A stretch of DNA of 64,000 nt from the NCBI GenBank assembly GCA_963833675.1, contig CAWHYW010000037.1, positions 62,001 through 126,000 of the forward strand. Reading direction: 5' to 3'. Position numbers and translations under genes: made by a program. Below, piece after piece: positions 1 to 8,177 of the stretch; the first letter of the stretch is position 1; the number at the start of each line of letters is the position of its first letter. The notes beneath the pieces were generated by a model, which worked only from the letters and a program-made list of their open reading frames with translations, ran no database searches and was not told where the DNA came from. The DNA comes from DASQDN01 sp963833675 (GTDB lineage: Bacteria; Acidobacteriota; Terriglobia; Bryobacterales; Bryobacteraceae).

Positions 1-713
1 TGGGCGCTGACATCCAGGGCAATGCTTGAAGTGAATTGATACTCCACTCCTTCAAAAAAAGACCAGGTGCTCACGAACCCTGTGGCGCGCTCTAATTGCG
101 CATCGAGGTGGACGGTCGTTTTATCTCCGAACGTGTGGCCGAATCCTGAGCCCAGATCCCATGTTCCCGCCGGGCTCGCGTCATTCGGATTTGGAGTTCC
201 GATCCAAGTGAGGGTCGCGCCTGCAGAGTTGCGGCCGTGATCATATCGAAGGATGGTAGTGAGACCGGCGCGGATTCCCGGTTGTTCTCGGGCGCCAAAA
301 GTTACGGACGGAGCAACGGCGAAATTCCAATGTTCTCCGTCAACCAGCAGCGTAGTTCCAGCAATGCCGACGTGATCCGAGGCGTGAGTTACGCGGCTTC
401 CATCGGTCACCAGACTTGATATAGCATCGAAGTTCGCGCTGTATTCCGTGCGCCCCCACAGCAAGCTGGATCCTTCCGGAGTCCATTTGACAGTCGTGGG
501 CATAGTGAATGATTCAGGGTCCGTCCAATCTGTACTCCATTCGGTTTCGACCGTGCCGACGTCCGTAATGAGCGAACTGATGTGCAGCCGTCTGCGCAGG
601 CTGATTCGAGCGGATCGCGATCCGGGCGATCGTCGGAGCGTACGAGCTTCCGTCACGGGAGCTGCGAGTACCAGGATCAGAGCGGTTGCCAGGACTGCCC
701 GCAACCAAAACAC
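1..713 (-). CDS. Outer-membrane beta-barrel protein, partial, with one frame break
   Basis: The gene runs off the left edge of the window. It starts at a GTG 4 bases after the stop of the upstream permease gene, so the two are probably co-transcribed. The N-terminus (MFWLRAVLATALILVLAAP) is a clear Sec signal peptide. The rest alternates polar and hydrophobic residues with Gly, Asp and Thr turns (for example SGFGHTFGDKTTVHLDAQLE and FFEGVEYQFTSSIALDVSA), which is typical of outer-membrane beta strands. The frame changes at a run of five C at 453-457 (G on the coding strand); removing one base restores one continuous protein. It resembles the transporter/meta-pathway porin-like barrels often found beside small-molecule permeases, but I cannot name the family. 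A channel role for the permease's substrate is inference. Confidence 0.6.
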   Translation of the reverse strand, partial: MFWLRAVLATALILVLAAPVTEARTLRRSPGSRSARISLRRRLHISSLITDVGTVETEWSTDWTDPESFTMPTTVKWTPEGSSLLWGRTEYSANFDAISSLVTDGSRVTHASDHVGIAGTTLLVDGEHWNFAVAPSVTFGAREQPGIRAGLTTILRYDHGRNSAGATLTWIGTPNPNDASPAGTWDLGSGFGHTFGDKTTVHLDAQLERATGFVSTWSFFEGVEYQFTSSIALDVSA

Positions 714-716
714 GAG

Positions 717-2081
717 CTAGGCTCGAGCGCGCTGCGTGCTCCCGGAGACGCGCTCAGGTACGGGTTTTGGCTCCAGGCCCATTTTCGAGAGAATCGCGTA
801 CACGACGAAGCCTGTGATGTAGCTATAGACGACAGCAGGTTGAGCAGCCGATTTCACTTCGGGTGAAACGGGCAGGAACGGCAGAATGCCAACCAGGAAC
901 CCTAGCGCCCAGGCTCCATATCCGGCGATGCTGATGCCTTCGCGAGGACCTGCCCACTTCTTGCCGGATAAAAGGTAGTCGGCTGTCATTGCGCCGCAGA
1001 TGGGACCGAAGGAAGCGCCTACGATCGTGAAGAAGTCGATCAGGTTTGCGGCAACACCCGTGGCAGCGAGCGCGATCGCCGCTGTGACGGCGACCATCAT
1101 CGAAGACATGCGCTTCACGCCGGGAATCATGGTAGAAAAGCTGTTTCCTGCGATGAGCGCGCAGAAGCAAGCCGAAGGGATTGACGCGATCGCGAACAGA
1201 ATAAACATTGACGTGGCAAGGAGCCCGCCAACGGATGCTATGACCGCGTCGTAGCTGAACGAGGTGACGTTCGGATTGAGCGCTCTTGCGCCGGCGACCG
1301 AAAGGAGCGGCAGTCCACCGGCGTAGAGGATGGCGAGGGCGATGCCAACAAAACCGCCTGCTCGCACGTCTCCTTCGTTCCGGCTGTTCATTCCGAAATC
1401 CGCGCCCGCTGCACCGGCGGTCGCAAAAAATCCGATGACGGCCTGGATCAGCAAGGTGAAGGCCGCCATCGGGTCTGCTGGAGCCGATAAGGTGTGTTGA
1501 CTTGTTCCACTGACGGTCTTCGCAAAGACGATCAACACCATTAAGAACGAAATCACATTAAGGTATAGCGCCACTTTGGCAACATACTGGATGCCTTTGG
1601 CTCCGATGTACGCCATGGTGTATCCCCAAATGATCGCGATTATGGTGAAAAGCGCGCTGCCTACCTGCGCGTTGCTGCCGATGCCACTGAGGATGAACTT
1701 TGTCGCGAAAAATGTGCCGACGGCGAACCATCCCACCTGCAGGATGCCCATCAGCAGACCGGGCATAAGATAGCCGCCCTTAGTTCCAAAAGTGGAGCTG
1801 CCAACGACGTAGAGAGGGTAGCCGGTTTTCATACCCAACATGGCGGGAGCGTAATAGTAGAGCAAGTAGCTCAATACGCCGGCCACGGCCAGCGCCAGCA
1901 TACAAACGCCGAGGCTGGCGCGATCAATCGTTCCAACGGCGAGCGATTGATAGAACGCTACCCACAGAAAGATTCCGGCGTAGGTCGGCGCGGTATTTAC
2001 GTACCAAGGGGCTCGATTCGTGGGCGGGTTTGGAACGGCTTTCGCTATGTAATCAGGCAGCATCGTGAGCGATGCTATCAC
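717..2081 (-). CDS. NCS1-family nucleobase/cytosine-type permease
   Basis: A 454-residue inner-membrane protein with about 12 hydrophobic segments. The N-terminal NRAPWYVNTAPTYAGIFLWV and the TKGGYLMPGLLMGILQVGWF segment match the NCS1 (CodB/purine-cytosine permease) family, which imports cytosine, purines, allantoin, hydantoins or thiamine precursors with H+ or Na+. The AGAAGADFGMNSRNEGDV loop in the middle also fits. The start is a GTG at 2081; an ATG seven codons in (2063) is an alternative. No purine catabolic gene lies next to it, so the substrate is open. A large perfect palindrome lies in the divergent spacer between this gene and rsmG. The beta-barrel gene follows 4 bases after the stop and is probably co-transcribed. 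Confidence 0.8.
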   Translation of the reverse strand: MIASLTMLPDYIAKAVPNPPTNRAPWYVNTAPTYAGIFLWVAFYQSLAVGTIDRASLGVCMLALAVAGVLSYLLYYYAPAMLGMKTGYPLYVVGSSTFGTKGGYLMPGLLMGILQVGWFAVGTFFATKFILSGIGSNAQVGSALFTIIAIIWGYTMAYIGAKGIQYVAKVALYLNVISFLMVLIVFAKTVSGTSQHTLSAPADPMAAFTLLIQAVIGFFATAGAAGADFGMNSRNEGDVRAGGFVGIALAILYAGGLPLLSVAGARALNPNVTSFSYDAVIASVGGLLATSMFILFAIASIPSACFCALIAGNSFSTMIPGVKRMSSMMVAVTAAIALAATGVAANLIDFFTIVGASFGPICGAMTADYLLSGKKWAGPREGISIAGYGAWALGFLVGILPFLPVSPEVKSAAQPAVVYSYITGFVVYAILSKMGLEPKPVPERVSGSTQRARA

Positions 2082-2114
2082 TGACCGGGTGTTGAAATCC
2101 AGTGTTCGGGTACT

Positions 2115-2135
2115 TGCGGGTGAGACTCACCCGCA
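2115..2135. promoter_or_regulatory. 21-bp perfect palindrome in a divergent spacer
   Basis: TGCGGGTGAG, then a single A, then CTCACCCGCA. The ten-base arms are exactly complementary. It sits in the 82-base spacer between the divergent permease and rsmG genes, 29 bases before the rsmG start. Symmetry this long around one central base is typical of an operator for a dimeric repressor. It could also form a 10-bp RNA hairpin in either leader. There is no T tract, so a terminator is less likely. The regulator is unknown. Confidence 0.5.
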
Positions 2136-2163
2136 GGATGCGTCTCCGAGGCAACTATGAAAC

Positions 2164-2808
2164 GTGCCCTTCTCCCGAGAACTGGCGAACTTCCTTCCTG
2201 CGGACATCCCACATCGGGAAGAGGTGATACAGAAGTGTGCGAGGCATCTTGACCTGATCGTCGAAGCCAACCGGCAGTTTAATCTGACGCGCATCACGGA
2301 CCCGCGCGAGGCCGCAATCAAGCACGTGATCGATTCGGTTCTCCCGTGGCGATTGTTCGAATCAACGCGCCGGATTCTCGATGCCGGGACTGGGGCGGGC
2401 TTTCCGGGTGTACCCCTATCGATACTCATGCCGGACACCGAGCTTACGCTTTGTGAATCCGTCGGCAAGAAGGCGCGCTTCGTGGAATCCGTGGTGGAGG
2501 AACTTCAACTTAAAAACGTTCAGGTATCGGCGACTCGGGCGGAAGAGGTGCTGCGGAACAAGCGTGCCGAGGTGATTACGGCCCGCGCGGTCGCTCCGAT
2601 CAGCCGGGCGGTGGATCTCTTCCTGCCCGCGCTAAAACAAGGTTCGAAGCTAATCCTATATAAAGGGCCTGATAGCGAGGCAGAAATCCGGAAAGCAGAA
2701 AGCGAGCTTCGAAACGCTCGCGTTGCTGCTCGCATCGTCGATCGTTACGAGTTGCCGCAGTCGATGGGAGCCAGGTCCATAGTGGAGTTGGCCTTACTGC
2801 ACAGGTGA
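2164..2808 (+). CDS. rsmG: 16S rRNA (guanine-527-N7)-methyltransferase RsmG
   Basis: A 214-residue SAM-dependent methyltransferase that modifies G527 of 16S rRNA in the cytoplasm. Family hallmarks are visible: FNLTRI at about 39-44, KHVIDS at 53-58, the SAM-binding loop DAGTGAGFPG at 73-82, ESVGKKARF at 98-106, and TARAVAPI further on. Length is normal for the family. The start is GTG 2164; an upstream ATG at 2157 is out of frame. In many bacteria rsmG lies next to mnmG or parAB, but here it is isolated, facing a small protease-inhibitor-like gene with which it overlaps tail to tail by 15 bases. Confidence 0.95.
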   Translation: MPFSRELANFLPADIPHREEVIQKCARHLDLIVEANRQFNLTRITDPREAAIKHVIDSVLPWRLFESTRRILDAGTGAGFPGVPLSILMPDTELTLCESVGKKARFVESVVEELQLKNVQVSATRAEEVLRNKRAEVITARAVAPISRAVDLFLPALKQGSKLILYKGPDSEAEIRKAESELRNARVAARIVDRYELPQSMGARSIVELALLHR

Positions 2809-3027
2809 ATCGGGCGGCGGGATCTGATAGTCGGTGGATTCCTCGACACCCGACACACCTTTCAACTGACGGACAGAGTTGACGTCGACCGAATCGGACG
2901 AAGCGGAAATAATTCGTATTTCATGCATCACCTGCTCGACGTTCAATCCATGTGAACGCAATTGGGTTGCAACGTTTTCCGGGTCGGCTTCCGGATGAAC
3001 TGTAATTACGTATTGCTGGCGGCTCAT
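2794..3027 (-). CDS. Small stand-alone I9-like propeptide/inhibitor protein
   Basis: About 77 residues with no signal peptide. I chose ATG 3027 because AAGGAG lies 9 bases upstream; another ATG at 3048 lacks this. The sequence QQYVITVHPEADPENVATQL, then a short beta/alpha stretch, then VRQLKGVSGVEES follows the inhibitor I9 (subtilisin propeptide) fold: beta strand, helix, strands, and a final 'V..GV..VE' strand. The C-terminus IPPPDSPVQ is recognisable from small proteins in other genomes that are sometimes mislabelled ketohydroxyglutarate aldolase. It lies directly downstream of an S8 subtilase gene on the same strand. I infer that it folds or inhibits that protease in trans. Sure of the gene, moderately sure of the role. 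Confidence 0.7.
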   Translation of the reverse strand: MSRQQYVITVHPEADPENVATQLRSHGLNVEQVMHEIRIISASSDSVDVNSVRQLKGVSGVEESTDYQIPPPDSPVQ

Positions 3028-3118
3028 GAGTTCTGTCTCCTTCAACATACAGCGTTCGAGTAAAGTGGTACAACGGACCTCGGAGCGAACGGGCCAGGGA
3101 CGCTTGCTGCCGCAAGTA

Positions 3119-3135
3119 AGGCCCGCTCCGGGCCT
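3119..3135 (-). terminator. GC-rich hairpin after the subtilase gene
   Basis: AGGCCCG, loop CTC, CGGGCCT form a perfect 7-bp stem, 10 bases past the subtilase stop codon and about 90 bases before the I9-like gene start. The following bases on the coding strand (TTACTTG) are only weakly T-rich. It may be a partial terminator or an mRNA-stabilising hairpin that sets unequal expression of protease and inhibitor. Confidence 0.4.
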
Positions 3136-3144
3136 GTGCCACCC

Positions 3145-4569
3145 TTAAGGAGCTTGCGCAAGACCGGCTCCATCATCGGCGACGGGTATGGTGACGATGT
3201 TGCGCGCAGTGTCGACCAATTTCTTCCATAGGGCAAGCCCGCGCAACGATACGGAAGACTGGGCGTATAAGGCGGCGATCCCGGCAACGTGCGGTGTCGC
3301 CATGCTGGTTCCGCTGATCGTGTTGTAGCGCTGCGGCATCGGCCAGCTTGACCGTACAGCTACACCGGGTCCCGCGATGTCGACGTCTCCACCATTCGGA
3401 TTGATGGATCGATTGGAGAAGTTAGCGATGCGGAACGCGCTGTCGATCGCGCCGACGGCCATGATCGATGGGCAACTCGCGGGATGTCCGACCGGGCTAA
3501 TCACGCCGTGGCTGCGGTCGCTCTCGTTGCCGGCCGCCATGACGATGAGAGTGCCGCGCGTCAATCCGGCCTGAGCGGCCTGCTCGTAAGCAACCGGGAA
3601 CGCGTCGCCAGGATTCGCCTTGCGGCCCAGCGACATGGACACGACGGGACACCGGTTCGCGACTGCCCAGTTGATGCCTGCAAGGATCCAGCCATCCGTT
3701 CCCGAGCCCTCGTTACTCAGCACCTTGCCGATGAACATGGACGCCTCATATGCGATTCCATAACGTGGCTTAAGGGCCGGGGTCTTCGGGCCGCAGGCAG
3801 TGCCCATGCAATGAGTGCCGTGGCCGTGCGTATCCTGCACCAATTGATTCGGCACGAAAGACGATGTCACCTTCGGGCGGTTCAGGAAATCGGGATGATT
3901 CAGATCGAATCCGGTGTCCAGGACGGCCACTTGAATTCCCTTCCCGGTGAAGGAAGATAGCTGCGCCCGGGTTGCTTGTAGTCCCCAGGTGAAATCGGTC
4001 TCTACGAATTCCGTAGGCTGCAGGCCGATTGCTTCGACGGAAATGCCGGAGCCCAGGAGTGAGTCGGTGAGGTGTATCAAGGCGTCGCGGTATCCACGAA
4101 GGTAATTGGCAGCGGCTGGCGACAGTTCCATTCCATCGGGCACAGGACCCGCAGGCGGCCGGTCATTCTCATCCGGCTCATCCGGGCCGATTGTCGGAGT
4201 CGCGAGCGCATAGACAAATCGCTCCGGTTCAACAGCCAGGATTCCCGCTTTGGTCGGAGCTTCCACTCCGAACTTTTCCATTTGTCCGGGTTCGGCTGTG
4301 ACGACGGCGACTCCGACTTCCGACAGAACAAGCGCATCGGCGGAAGTGAGCGCGTCGAACGACACGGCGGACTCGGTGAAATCGGTGGCGTGCGCCACAC
4401 GGAGTCCGGCGGAGTCTTCCAATAATTTCGTTGTTTCGGCGGAGGCCTCTGGGGGAAACGTCACGATATAGCGACCTGTCGCTTCGGGATCCGCGACTTC
4501 AGCCGAGACGCCAAACGATGGCGCCGCGCCACGCAATTCCTTAATTCCGCAGGATAATGACACTGGCAT
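3145..4569 (-). CDS. Subtilisin-like serine protease (peptidase family S8)
   Basis: A 474-residue protease with the full S8 catalytic set: Asp218 in AVLDTGFDLNHPDF, His250 in DTHGHGTHCMG, oxyanion-hole Asn348 in AAGNES, and Ser422 in GTSMATPHVAGIAALYA. An N-terminal region of about 30-125 (GRYIVTFPPEAS...) resembles an I9 propeptide. It is followed by an acidic, Pro-rich linker (GPDEPDENDRPPAGPVPDG) and a helix before the catalytic domain. There is no signal peptide, so it may act inside the cell or be exported by another route. GGAGG lies 11 bases before the ATG. The C-terminus ends soon after the catalytic domain, with no extra export domain. Its neighbour is a second, free I9-like protein, which suggests two layers of control on protease activity. 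Confidence 0.9.
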   Translation of the reverse strand: MPVSLSCGIKELRGAAPSFGVSAEVADPEATGRYIVTFPPEASAETTKLLEDSAGLRVAHATDFTESAVSFDALTSADALVLSEVGVAVVTAEPGQMEKFGVEAPTKAGILAVEPERFVYALATPTIGPDEPDENDRPPAGPVPDGMELSPAAANYLRGYRDALIHLTDSLLGSGISVEAIGLQPTEFVETDFTWGLQATRAQLSSFTGKGIQVAVLDTGFDLNHPDFLNRPKVTSSFVPNQLVQDTHGHGTHCMGTACGPKTPALKPRYGIAYEASMFIGKVLSNEGSGTDGWILAGINWAVANRCPVVSMSLGRKANPGDAFPVAYEQAAQAGLTRGTLIVMAAGNESDRSHGVISPVGHPASCPSIMAVGAIDSAFRIANFSNRSINPNGGDVDIAGPGVAVRSSWPMPQRYNTISGTSMATPHVAGIAALYAQSSVSLRGLALWKKLVDTARNIVTIPVADDGAGLAQAP

Positions 4570-4831
4570 GCCGGAAACGTCCTCCAGATATCGATATTAG
4601 GCCTTTTTGGGGAGTAGTGTGGGCGAAGCCGGCGGACGGGAGCCGTACACGGTGATTTGCAGAATTTAACAGATAAATGCGATCTTGGCCCTGTTTCGGG
4701 GGCGCGTTCGTATGTGTACCGAATTGTTCGAGATGGAGCCAGGAAGGGGCACCTTCTCCCCGGGCAGACCGTCCGGTTCCCAAAACTTTTTCGTGCAATA
4801 CCTCAAGTTCATGTGGTAGAGTCCACGTATA

Positions 4832-4853
4832 TAGTACTAGTACCTTCGTACTA
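4832..4853. repeat. Overlapping TAGTAC inverted repeats
   Basis: The palindrome TAGTACTA (4832-4839) runs into TAGTAC-CTTC-GTACTA (4838-4853), a perfect 6-bp stem with a four-base loop. The half-site TAGTAC therefore appears twice on the plus strand and GTACTA once. This is compatible with an operator near the divergent promoters. No binding protein is known to me. Confidence 0.35.
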
Positions 4854-5118
4854 AGCACCTTGAGGGCGGCCAGCTTCTCATGCCAGCACTCGGGGTCGGA
4901 GGGAAAGGCACTTACCTGCCATTGAGCAAGATCGCGAAGTTTGCGGTCGGCGGGTCGCTGAATCGGTTTTCAAAGAGGGGACGTTTTATTTTGCATACGG
5001 CATCTGCGCTGGTCGAAAGCTCAGTATTAGGACCAGAGCCGAATCCGGAACCTGACAAATAAAAAGCATCTACCCGAGCTGCTCGGTTTTTCCGTAGGAG
5101 ATAAGGGGTTCCGTGCGA

Positions 5119-5138
5119 CGTCAGGGACTCACCTGACG
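5119..5138. repeat. 7-bp inverted repeat upstream of the DUF4082 gene
   Basis: CGTCAGG, six-base loop GACTCA, CCTGACG. The arms match perfectly. No T run follows on either strand, so it is more likely a protein-binding site or leader hairpin than a terminator. It lies about 160 bases before the next start codon. Confidence 0.35.
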
Positions 5139-5299
5139 GAGTAGTGGGGCTTCTTGTGTTCATCTTCTGTTCTGCCGGGGAAGCTCTAAATACAACTCGA
5201 CTTATTCGTAGGGCCGCTGTCGTCATAGCGCTCGAAACGCTTGCCATACGTGTGCCCGGACGTGTGAGAACGACCAGTTTTGTTTTTGGAAGTTAATTG

Positions 5300-6872
5300 A
5301 TGAGCACTTTAAGAACTACCATCGCATTACTATCTCTCGTCTCCGCAAATACAAGTGCGCAGACCTCATTTTGGCCAGACTCGTCGACACCTGCTACGCC
5401 GGAGGTGGCTAACCCGCAGTTCTGTCACGCTCGGCCTGAAGATTTCATTCAGATGTCCCAGGATCGATCATGGGCATCCGTTTTTACAAAGGGGTGGCTA
5501 ACACTGGAACCCATATGGGCGCATTGTGGTCGAGCACGGGCGCTAAGCTCGCGAACGTAACGTTCTCGGGAGAAACCGCATCGGGCTGGCAGCAGGCAAA
5601 TTTTTCCTCTGCCGGTCAACATCGAGGCTAATACCACCTATATAGTCTCTTACACCGCTCCTAATGGTGGCCATGCGCAGGATCAGAACTATTCCTGGTC
5701 TACTCTAAGCGCTGGACCGCTGCATGTCGCTGATCCATCGCCGGGCGTGTTCTCCTATGGATCCGGCGTTCTGTTTCCTCCGGATGTCTGGCTTAGCACT
5801 AATTATTGGGTTGATGTCGTCTTCAGTCCTCAGACAACGCAGACATCGTTCTGGCCCAACTCCACGATTCCGAATTTAGCTCAGGTACGGAACACGTCCT
5901 CCGTTACTCTTGGATTGCAGTTTTATTCGGATGTGGCCGGCTTCGTGACAGGTATTCAGTTTTATAAAGGCGTCAACAATACCGGGACACATGTCGGCAC
6001 TTTGTGGACGGCGGCGGGCGCGAAGCTTGCGAGCGTGACGTTCTCCAACGAAACCGCGTCGGGATGGCAGCAGGCAAATTTCTCGGCTCCCGTAGCTATC
6101 GCAGCAAATACGCAGTACGTAATCTCTTATACGGCTCCGAATGGCGCTTACGCGCAGGATCAATATTATCCCTGGTCCACTGCTGCAGGCGACGGCTCTG
6201 CACGTAAGCGATTCATCGCCCGGCGTGTATATGTATGGGACTGGGGTTCTGTTTCCCAGCATGGCATGGAACGCCTCTAATTACTGGGTTGATGTGCTAT
6301 TCACTCCAGGGAGCGGCACACCTTCGATACCCGACTCCGGTGGTTCATCAGATCCCACGCCAATTCCGACTCCGAGCACGTACAACATCTCCGGTAAAGT
6401 CAGTGGGGCATCGGCGACTTTGACATTGTCGGGCGCTGCATCCGCTTCCACCAAAACGGATGGTTCCGGCAACTATTCCTTTACCGGTTTGCAGAATGGT
6501 GTCTATATCGTCGCGGCCAGCCAATCTGGGTATACATTTAGCCCATCAACTTCCACTGTCACGATCAGTGACACGTCCGTAAGTGGCGTGAATTTTCTAA
6601 GCACTGCTGTGGTGACCCCTATACCGCACTCGGTTATTCTCAGTTGGAACGCCAGCACTTCATCGAATCTCAAAGGCTATGCGGTCTATCGCGCCGAGAC
6701 GGCTGGTGGAGCGTTCACGAAGCTGACGGTGTCGCCCGTAGCGGCAACAACTTATACGGACAGCACCGTCGCTTCCGGTCGTACGTACTATTACGTCACC
6801 ACTGCCGTGGACGGAAACAACGTTGAGAGCGGTTATTCGAATCAGGCCGTCGCGGTGGTCCCGTCACCCTGA
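5300..6872 (+). CDS. Secreted protein with two DUF4082 repeats and Fn3-like tail (frame-broken)
   Basis: Signal peptide MSTLRTTIALLSLVSANTSA, then two tandem copies of a DUF4082-type beta-sandwich domain. The motifs SFWPDS/SFWPNS, GIRFYKGV/GIQFYKGV, NTGTHMGALW/NTGTHVGTLW, ETASGWQQANFS and SYTAPNG occur in each. A linker follows, then a carboxypeptidase-regulatory-like domain (NISGKVSGASATLTLSGAAS...) and a C-terminal fibronectin-III-like domain (LSWNASTSSNLKGYAVYRAE, TYYYVTTAVDGNNVESGYSN). The reading frame shifts at least four times between about 5415 and 6215, always inside recognisable domain sequence. DUF4082 domains occur in extracellular carbohydrate-linked proteins. Binding to sugars or the cell surface is likely, but no catalytic site is visible. 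The start is ATG 5300. Confidence 0.7.
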
Positions 6873-6909
6873 GATGTTGACGCAAGGACGCACGCGTTAG
6901 AATGACCGC

Positions 6910-7812
6910 GTGCAACGAAGATCTTTTCTGGCAGTTACGGCGGGGACGCCGTTCGCGATGGTGGCGGCAGGTACGCCGATCATCGACACGCATATCCATA
7001 TATTCGATACGACGCGTCCGCAAGGAGTGCCGTGGCCGGAAAAGACGAACTCGGTCCTGTATAAGCCCGCGACGCCGGACCGCTACCGCAGCATCGCGGT
7101 CCCGTTAGGAATTACGGGCGCGATCGTTGTAGAGGCAAGCCCGTGGTTGGAAGACAATCAGTGGGTGCTGGATGTTGCCGCTAAGAATCCCATCATTTTG
7201 GGTGTTGTCGGCAATCTCGAACCTGGCAAGCCCGAGTTTGCAAAACAACTCGAACGCTTCCATCGGAACCCGTTGTTTCGGGGCATTCGGTACGGCAACT
7301 TGTGGAACCGGAGTCTTGCCGCGGAGATGGCCAAGCCCCAATTCGTAGCTGATCTGAAGTTGCTATCGAAGGCGGGGTTGTCTTTGGATACCGCGAATCC
7401 CGATCCGGAACTTATCGGAGCGGTGCTGCGGGTCACGGACCGCGTTCCCGATCTGCGCGTGATCATCGATCATCTGCCGCAAATGAAAGAGAAGGCCCAT
7501 GGCCGCGATCTGGAGGAACTGGGCAAGCGACCGCAGGTATATGTGAAGCTTTCGGAAGTCTTTCGGCGTATCGATGGACAAGTTCCGAAGGATCTCGCAC
7601 TATACCGGCCAACGCTGGATGCGCTATATTCGACGTTCGGCGAAGATCGAGTCCTGTATGGGAGCGACTGGCCGAACAGCGATAACTGGAGACCTTATCC
7701 TGAGGTGCTGCGGCTGGTGCAGGATTATTTTGCCACCAAAGGCCCGGCGGCCGCCGACAAGTATTTTTCGAAGAATTCTATTGCCGCCTACCGCTGGAAA
7801 ACCAGGGCGTGA
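6910..7812 (+). CDS. Exported amidohydrolase_2 (TIM-barrel metal hydrolase)
   Basis: 300 residues starting at GTG 6910. The leader QRRSFLAVTAGTPFAMVAA has the twin Arg of a Tat signal. The metal-binding DTHIHIFD (Asp26, His28, His30), a second His in IIDHLP, and the C-terminal YGSDWPNSD with its catalytic Asp are typical of amidohydrolase_2 proteins (decarboxylases and lactonases such as LigI or 2-pyrone hydrolases). The substrate cannot be told. It shares the family with the gene at 8968 but they are clearly diverged. Its 3' end overlaps the convergent DUF3037 gene by about 25 bases. Confidence 0.85.
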   Translation: MQRRSFLAVTAGTPFAMVAAGTPIIDTHIHIFDTTRPQGVPWPEKTNSVLYKPATPDRYRSIAVPLGITGAIVVEASPWLEDNQWVLDVAAKNPIILGVVGNLEPGKPEFAKQLERFHRNPLFRGIRYGNLWNRSLAAEMAKPQFVADLKLLSKAGLSLDTANPDPELIGAVLRVTDRVPDLRVIIDHLPQMKEKAHGRDLEELGKRPQVYVKLSEVFRRIDGQVPKDLALYRPTLDALYSTFGEDRVLYGSDWPNSDNWRPYPEVLRLVQDYFATKGPAAADKYFSKNSIAAYRWKTRA

Positions 7813-8177
7813 AAGAGCTCATCTAAGGCGCGTTCCGGGGTATCGCAGAGACCGCTGTGCACAGGTGAGACCTGTATGATCGTGCTTCGCGGAGCGACCA
7901 ACCAATGGAAACGCTGGCGAATGGGAAGACGAGCGATCGGACCGCCATCGCCTGCTCCGGCCGCGATTTTTGGGAAAGCTCGCAGTCTTTCGCGCACCAT
8001 CTCGATGTCGAGCTCGGGCCAGAGGGCTCGCAAACGCTGCTCGTCGACGTGAACGCGCGCTTCCAAAAATTTGCGCTCCAGGCAGAAAAGGATTACGCCG
8101 GCGTTTACGAACTCCTCACGATCGACGCGAGGGACGACGCGGAGAACGGCATAGTCAAACGAGCTGAGCGCGAGCAC
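7788..8177 (-). CDS. DUF3037 protein
   Basis: 129 residues. The start FDYAVLRVVPRVDREEFVNAG is the usual opening of the DUF3037 family, which is of unknown function. It begins inside the last 23 bases of the HipA-like gene upstream, so the two are translated together. From memory of other genomes, DUF3037 genes commonly sit beside HipA-like genes. That suggests a functional pair, perhaps kinase and partner, but this is inference. Confidence 0.8.
   Translation of the reverse strand: MLALSSFDYAVLRVVPRVDREEFVNAGVILFCLERKFLEARVHVDEQRLRALWPELDIEMVRERLRAFPKIAAGAGDGGPIARLPIRQRFHWLVAPRSTIIQVSPVHSGLCDTPERALDELFHALVFQR

Larger units (their letters stand above)
4570..5299. other. 730-base intergenic region without a convincing gene
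   Basis: Open frames here are short, have no family resemblance and lack ribosome sites. Two inverted repeats stand out (annotated separately at 4832-4853 and 5119-5138). The region separates the minus-strand subtilase from the plus-strand DUF4082 gene, so it should hold both promoters. Part of it may be eroded coding sequence, but I see no protein homology in any frame. Confidence 0.5.

Noticed and set aside
2794..3027. Small protein as a ketohydroxyglutarate aldolase
   Set aside because: It is far too short for an aldolase barrel and the pattern fits an I9 inhibitor or propeptide.
4541..5247. Two minus-strand open frames of about 105 and 111 codons in the gap before the DUF4082 gene
   Set aside because: No ribosome site, no known motif, and amino acid make-up typical of noise; they also cross the inverted repeats.
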